From Flavobacterium sp. IB48 (lineage in GTDB: Bacteria > Bacteroidota > Bacteroidia > Flavobacteriales > Flavobacteriaceae): a DNA stretch of 64,000 nucleotides. Shown one piece after another: positions 60,426 through 64,000 of the stretch (its first letter is position 1; every line of letters begins with the position of its first letter). The stretch is from positions 124,001 through 188,000 of the forward strand of contig NZ_JAEFCA010000008.1 in the NCBI RefSeq assembly GCF_016405855.1. The letters are read 5' to 3'. A program made the translations under genes and the position numbers. Below the pieces are notes generated by a model. The model saw nothing but the letters and a program-made list of their open reading frames with translations. It ran no database searches and had not been told where the DNA came from.

Positions 60426-61649
60426 ATGTGTAAATCTCTTTCAACAAAAATTAATCTAAAAAAAACAGTATTTGTTTTATTGATGCTTTTTGGTTTTAAA
60501 ACTATTGGGCAGACTCCAAATGATGGAGAAGCAAAAGTTATTCCTTATGATTTAAAATGGTCAGAAAGAACGGCTCTTTCAATTTTAAATAAGTATCCGC
60601 AAGCATGGCAGCTTGACGGAAATGAAAAGCCTAAATGGGATTATAAAATGGGATTTGTATTGTCTGGTTTTGAAAAACTGTATCAAAAAACAAACGATAA
60701 AAAATACTTAAACTACATAAAAGAGTATGTAGACGGAATGATTGATAGTACTGGAAACATTAAGAAATATGATATTAAAGAATACAATATTGATTGTTTG
60801 AATCCGGGAAAACTGCTGTTTAATTTGTATGGCATAACAAAAGATTCTCGCTATTTGAATATTATTGGACAACTTCGAAATCAGCTAGAAAGTCAGCCAA
60901 GAACAGCAAGCGGAGGATTTTGGCACAAGCAGATTTATCCAAATCAAATGTGGATTGACGGTTTGTATATGGCAGAACCTTTTTATGCACAGTTTACTGT
61001 TAAATACGAAAAAGGAAAAAGTCTAGATGATATTGCTAAACAATTTGAATTGGTGCAAAATCATATTGTAGATAAAAAAACAGGTTTGGTATACCAAGCT
61101 TGGGATGAAAGTAAAGAGATTGCGTGGGCAGATAAACAAACAGGAACATCGCCAACAATTTGGGGAAGAGGAATTGGATGGTATATGGTTGCTTTGGTTG
61201 AAACGTTAGATTATTTTCCAAAATCACATCCAAAATATAAAGTTTTGGTAAGCTACTTGAATCAGATGGCAAAAAATGTGAATCAATATAAAAGCGAAAA
61301 TGGACTTTGGTATCAAGTTGCTGACAAGCCAGAATTGTACGGAAATTACGTAGAGCCATCAGCGTCTGGAATGATCATTTATGCTTTTGCAAAAGGAGCC
61401 AATAAGGGTTATTTATCGTCAAGCTATAAATCAACAGCAAAAAAATCATTTGACAGTTTTGTAAAAGAATTTGTGAAAGTAGATAAAAAAGGAGAAGTAA
61501 ATGTTTTGAATGTTTCATCAAATGTAGGTTTGGGCGGAAAACCATTCCGTGATGGAACAAACACGTATTATCTTATTTCCAAAACAAAAGAAAACGGTGC
61601 AATAGGCCTTGGAGCATTTTTATTAGCCGCAATTGAATTAGAAAAATAG
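60426..61649 (+). CDS. GH105 unsaturated uronyl hydrolase (a)
   Basis: A 407-residue (alpha/alpha)6-barrel hydrolase of the YteR family. It removes the 4,5-unsaturated uronic acid from the non-reducing end of pectin fragments, giving the substrate for KduI. The catalytic Asp178 lies in QMWIDGLYMAEPF and FWHKQIYP precedes it. The signal peptide ends near IGQ (residue 29), implying a soluble periplasmic enzyme. It is 22 bp before its paralogue. Confidence 0.92.
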   Translation: MCKSLSTKINLKKTVFVLLMLFGFKTIGQTPNDGEAKVIPYDLKWSERTALSILNKYPQAWQLDGNEKPKWDYKMGFVLSGFEKLYQKTNDKKYLNYIKEYVDGMIDSTGNIKKYDIKEYNIDCLNPGKLLFNLYGITKDSRYLNIIGQLRNQLESQPRTASGGFWHKQIYPNQMWIDGLYMAEPFYAQFTVKYEKGKSLDDIAKQFELVQNHIVDKKTGLVYQAWDESKEIAWADKQTGTSPTIWGRGIGWYMVALVETLDYFPKSHPKYKVLVSYLNQMAKNVNQYKSENGLWYQVADKPELYGNYVEPSASGMIIYAFAKGANKGYLSSSYKSTAKKSFDSFVKEFVKVDKKGEVNVLNVSSNVGLGGKPFRDGTNTYYLISKTKENGAIGLGAFLLAAIELEK

Positions 61650-61671
61650 TAGAATTTAAATATATTTTGAA

Positions 61672-62898
61672 ATGAAAAAGAGTAGAAAGCAAAGTTATTT
61701 TATGTCGATTTTGATGGCTTGTTTTATGACCATTACAAGTTGTAAAGTAACATCGCAAGAGCCAGCAAAAACAGATATTGTAATAGGAAAGAAGCTGAAA
61801 TGGTCTGATAAGATGGCCTTAACATTGATGAAACGCCATCCAGAATCCTATATGCTAGACGATGCTAAAAAGCCAAAGTGGGATTATGTTCACGCTTTAG
61901 TTTTGCATTCAATAGAAGAATTATACAAAAAAAATCCAGATCCTAGATATAAAGCTTATGTTAGAGGTTATGTAGATATTTTAGTTCAAGCTGATGGAAG
62001 CATTAATACTTACGAATTTGACAAATATAATATTGATTTAGTACTGCCTGGACGCTTGCTTTTTGATGTTTATGCAACTTCAAAAGAAGATAAATATTTA
62101 AAAGCATTGCAATTAATACGTAAACAGCTTTCAGAACAGCCAAGAACACAAAGTGGCGGATTCTGGCACAAGCAAATCTATCCAAATCAAATGTGGTTGG
62201 ATGGCTTGTATATGGGAGAACCTTTTTATGCTGAATACACCGCTAAATTTGAAAACGGAAAAAGCTTTGATGATATCGCAAAACAATTTGAAGTAATTCA
62301 ATTAAAAGCAACAGATCCAAAAACAGGATTATTGTACCACGGATGGGACGAGAGCAAACAAATGCCATGGGCTAATAAAGAAACAGGAAACTCTCCAAAC
62401 TTTTGGTCTAGATCTTTAGGTTGGTACGTAATGGCTTTGGTTGATGTTTTAGATTACATGCCAAAAGATCATCCAAAAAGAAAAGAGCTGATTCAATATT
62501 TAAACAATGCTTCAGAAGCAATTCTTAAATTTCAAGATAAATCATCTGGTTTATGGTATCAAGTTACAGACAAAGGTGGCGAAAAAGACAATTACTTAGA
62601 AGCTTCTGGATCTGCAATGTTTTCATACGCCTTTGCAAAAGGTGCAAACAAAGGATATTTGCCAGCTAAATTTAAGAAAGCAGCCAACAAAGCTTTTGAC
62701 GGATTAACTACCGTATTAATTAAAAAGGTTGATGAAGATGGCGGAATCACGCTAACAAACTGCTGTCAAGTAGCTGGTTTAGGTGGAAATCCGTACCGTG
62801 ATGGTTCTTACGAATATTACGTAAACGAAAGAAAAAAAGACAACGATCCTAAAGCAACAGGACCATTTATTTTGGCTGCGATTGAGCTAAATAGATAA
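61672..62898 (+). CDS. GH105 unsaturated uronyl hydrolase (b), lipoprotein
   Basis: A 408-residue paralogue of the preceding enzyme. Asp177 in QMWLDGLYMGEPF is the catalytic acid and LYHGWDESKQMPW matches the substrate cleft. Unlike its neighbour it has a lipobox (TSC, Cys24), so it may be membrane-anchored. The pair could differ in linkage preference (rhamnogalacturonan or homogalacturonan ends) as well as location. Confidence 0.92.
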   Translation: MKKSRKQSYFMSILMACFMTITSCKVTSQEPAKTDIVIGKKLKWSDKMALTLMKRHPESYMLDDAKKPKWDYVHALVLHSIEELYKKNPDPRYKAYVRGYVDILVQADGSINTYEFDKYNIDLVLPGRLLFDVYATSKEDKYLKALQLIRKQLSEQPRTQSGGFWHKQIYPNQMWLDGLYMGEPFYAEYTAKFENGKSFDDIAKQFEVIQLKATDPKTGLLYHGWDESKQMPWANKETGNSPNFWSRSLGWYVMALVDVLDYMPKDHPKRKELIQYLNNASEAILKFQDKSSGLWYQVTDKGGEKDNYLEASGSAMFSYAFAKGANKGYLPAKFKKAANKAFDGLTTVLIKKVDEDGGITLTNCCQVAGLGGNPYRDGSYEYYVNERKKDNDPKATGPFILAAIELNR

Positions 62899-62909
62899 TT
62901 TTTTAGAAG

Positions 62910-62937
62910 TTATGAGTTTTGAGTTATGAGTGATGAA
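62910..62937. repeat. 14-bp tandem repeat, two units
   Basis: TTATGAGTTTTGAG followed by TTATGAGTGATGAA, the same unit as the three-copy array at 28548-28589. A half copy of the GAGCGAAGTCGAAG repeat follows at about 62955-62970. Confidence 0.65.
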
Positions 62938-63007
62938 TGTTCAGCTTTGTCTTGCTGAGCGAAGTCGAAGCATCGCAAAGAAACTCCTCAAAGAAAAAGT
63001 AAGTTAC

Positions 63008-63040
63008 AAACCCGACAGGTTTAAAAAAACTGTCGGGTTT
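63008..63040. terminator. Hairpin before the GH43 gene
   Basis: AAACCCGACAG and CTGTCGGGTTT form a perfect 11-bp stem. The T tail is weak on the plus strand (AAAC follows). It probably reduces read-through from the GH105 genes into GH43. Confidence 0.6.
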
Positions 63041-63061
63041 AAACAAAAAGTATAGTTAAAA

Positions 63062-64000
63062 ATGAAAAACATAAAAATCATCCTATTCCTCTTCTGTATT
63101 ATTCCTTTTCAGAAGAATACCGCACAAGTTTGGACATCAGATAATGGAGACGGAACTTATACCAACCCGATTCTCCATGCCGATTATTCAGATCCAGATG
63201 TTGTTCGCGTAGGCGATGATTATTATATGACTGCTTCCTCTTTTAATTGCATTCCAGGTCTTCCTATTTTGAATTCTAAAGATTTGGTAAACTGGAAAAT
63301 TATTGGTCATGCTTTGGTAAAACAGCCGCCATTTGAAACGTACGATAGGGTACAACACGGAAATGGAGTTTGGGCGCCAAGTATTACCTATCATAAAAAC
63401 GAATTCTACATTTACTATCCCGATCCCGATTTCGGAATTTATATGATTAAAGCTAAAAAGGCAGAAGGTCCGTGGTCTGAACCGCTTTTAGTAAAAGCAG
63501 GAAAAGGATTAATAGATCCTAGTCCACTTTGGGATACAGACGGCAAAGCCTATTTAACTCATGCTTTTGCAGGAAGTCGTGCGCAAATTAAAAGTCTCTT
63601 GGTAGTTTGTACCATGAATCCAGAAGGCACCGTTGTCAATAATGATGAAGTAATGGTAATTGACGGACACAAAGACGAGGAAACAATTGAAGGCCCGAAA
63701 TTTTATAAAAGAAATGGCTATTACTATATTTTTGCTCCTGCAGGAGGTGTTCCAACAGGTTGGCAGACTATTTTAAGATCGAAAAATGTTTTCGGACCTT
63801 ATGAAAAAAAGAAGGTTCTAGAACAAGGTTCGACCGCTATAAATGGTCCGCATCAAGGCGCTTGGGTTACCACTCAGACAGGCGAAGATTGGTTTTTTCA
63901 TTTTCAAGATAAAGATGCCTATGGACGAATTCTGCATCTCCAGCCAATGAAATGGGTAAACGACTGGCCAATAATGGGCGAGGATTATGATAAAAACGGA
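63062..64000 (+). CDS. GH43 family glycoside hydrolase (partial)
   Basis: The first 313 codons of an exported five-bladed propeller enzyme; the gene runs off the right edge. The signal peptide ends near NTAQ (residue 22). The three catalytic acids are visible: Asp44 in DYSDPDV, Asp152 in LIDPSPLW and Glu210 in IEGPKF. It resembles GH43 beta-xylosidase/arabinofuranosidase subfamilies, which would trim pectin side chains or attached xylan here. Family firm; linkage unknown. Confidence 0.88.
   Translation, partial: MKNIKIILFLFCIIPFQKNTAQVWTSDNGDGTYTNPILHADYSDPDVVRVGDDYYMTASSFNCIPGLPILNSKDLVNWKIIGHALVKQPPFETYDRVQHGNGVWAPSITYHKNEFYIYYPDPDFGIYMIKAKKAEGPWSEPLLVKAGKGLIDPSPLWDTDGKAYLTHAFAGSRAQIKSLLVVCTMNPEGTVVNNDEVMVIDGHKDEETIEGPKFYKRNGYYYIFAPAGGVPTGWQTILRSKNVFGPYEKKKVLEQGSTAINGPHQGAWVTTQTGEDWFFHFQDKDAYGRILHLQPMKWVNDWPIMGEDYDKNG

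Overview
The window looks like chromosomal DNA of a Flavobacterium-like member of the Bacteroidota. It is AT-rich, with many Sec and lipoprotein signal peptides, SusC/SusD proteins and TonB receptors. Promoters fit the Bacteroidota form TTTG-N19/20-TAnnTTTG, Shine-Dalgarno sites are weak, and palindromic repeats are scattered between genes. The species call is inference from these features; no rRNA or tRNA is present to confirm it.

Layout. 1-1.05 kb: the start of a lipoprotein, probably a drug-efflux adaptor, and its TetR regulator, surrounded by five copies of a 31-bp operator-like repeat. 1.4-6.3 kb: a lactonase, two cupins, DoxX, an AraC regulator and two unknown small proteins. 6.4-14.1 kb: a Czc/Cus-type metal efflux operon (response regulator, kinase, outer-membrane factor, adaptor, permease). 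14.7-18.9 kb: a PfpI protein, then an accessory patch with an unknown membrane protein, a small protein, a HEPN-like protein, an attC-like hairpin and an unknown lipoprotein. 19.3-27.6 kb: a second RND exporter operon divergent from a LytS/LytTR two-component pair and a PepSY-like protein. 27.8-31.8 kb: two short-chain dehydrogenases, an AraC regulator, a 2H phosphoesterase and a receiver-like protein. 32.3-38.6 kb: an iron/siderophore locus (PchR-like AraC, TonB receptor, DUF4374 lipoprotein, PepSY membrane protein).

38.7-64 kb is one large pectin/uronate system. Secreted and surface proteins (GH28 polygalacturonase, SusC/SusD, an esterase, two GH105 hydrolases, a partial GH43) would bind and cut pectin. 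Two MFS transporters would import uronates. KduI-KduD handle unsaturated uronate and UxaC-UxaB-UxaA handle galacturonate or glucuronate; both routes meet at 2-keto-3-deoxygluconate, which KdgK and KdgA convert to pyruvate and glyceraldehyde-3-phosphate. A LacI-family regulator sits in the middle. Near-identical ATCGATTAC palindromes lie directly after the -7 box of the transporter, kduI and GH28 promoters, and a variant lies upstream of the LacI gene, so a single repressor probably controls the whole system.

The observations I rate highest are this operator set, the TetR multi-operator array, a two-hairpin element repeated downstream of two unrelated genes, a canonical EF-hand loop inside an RND permease, and the HEPN/attC-like patch.
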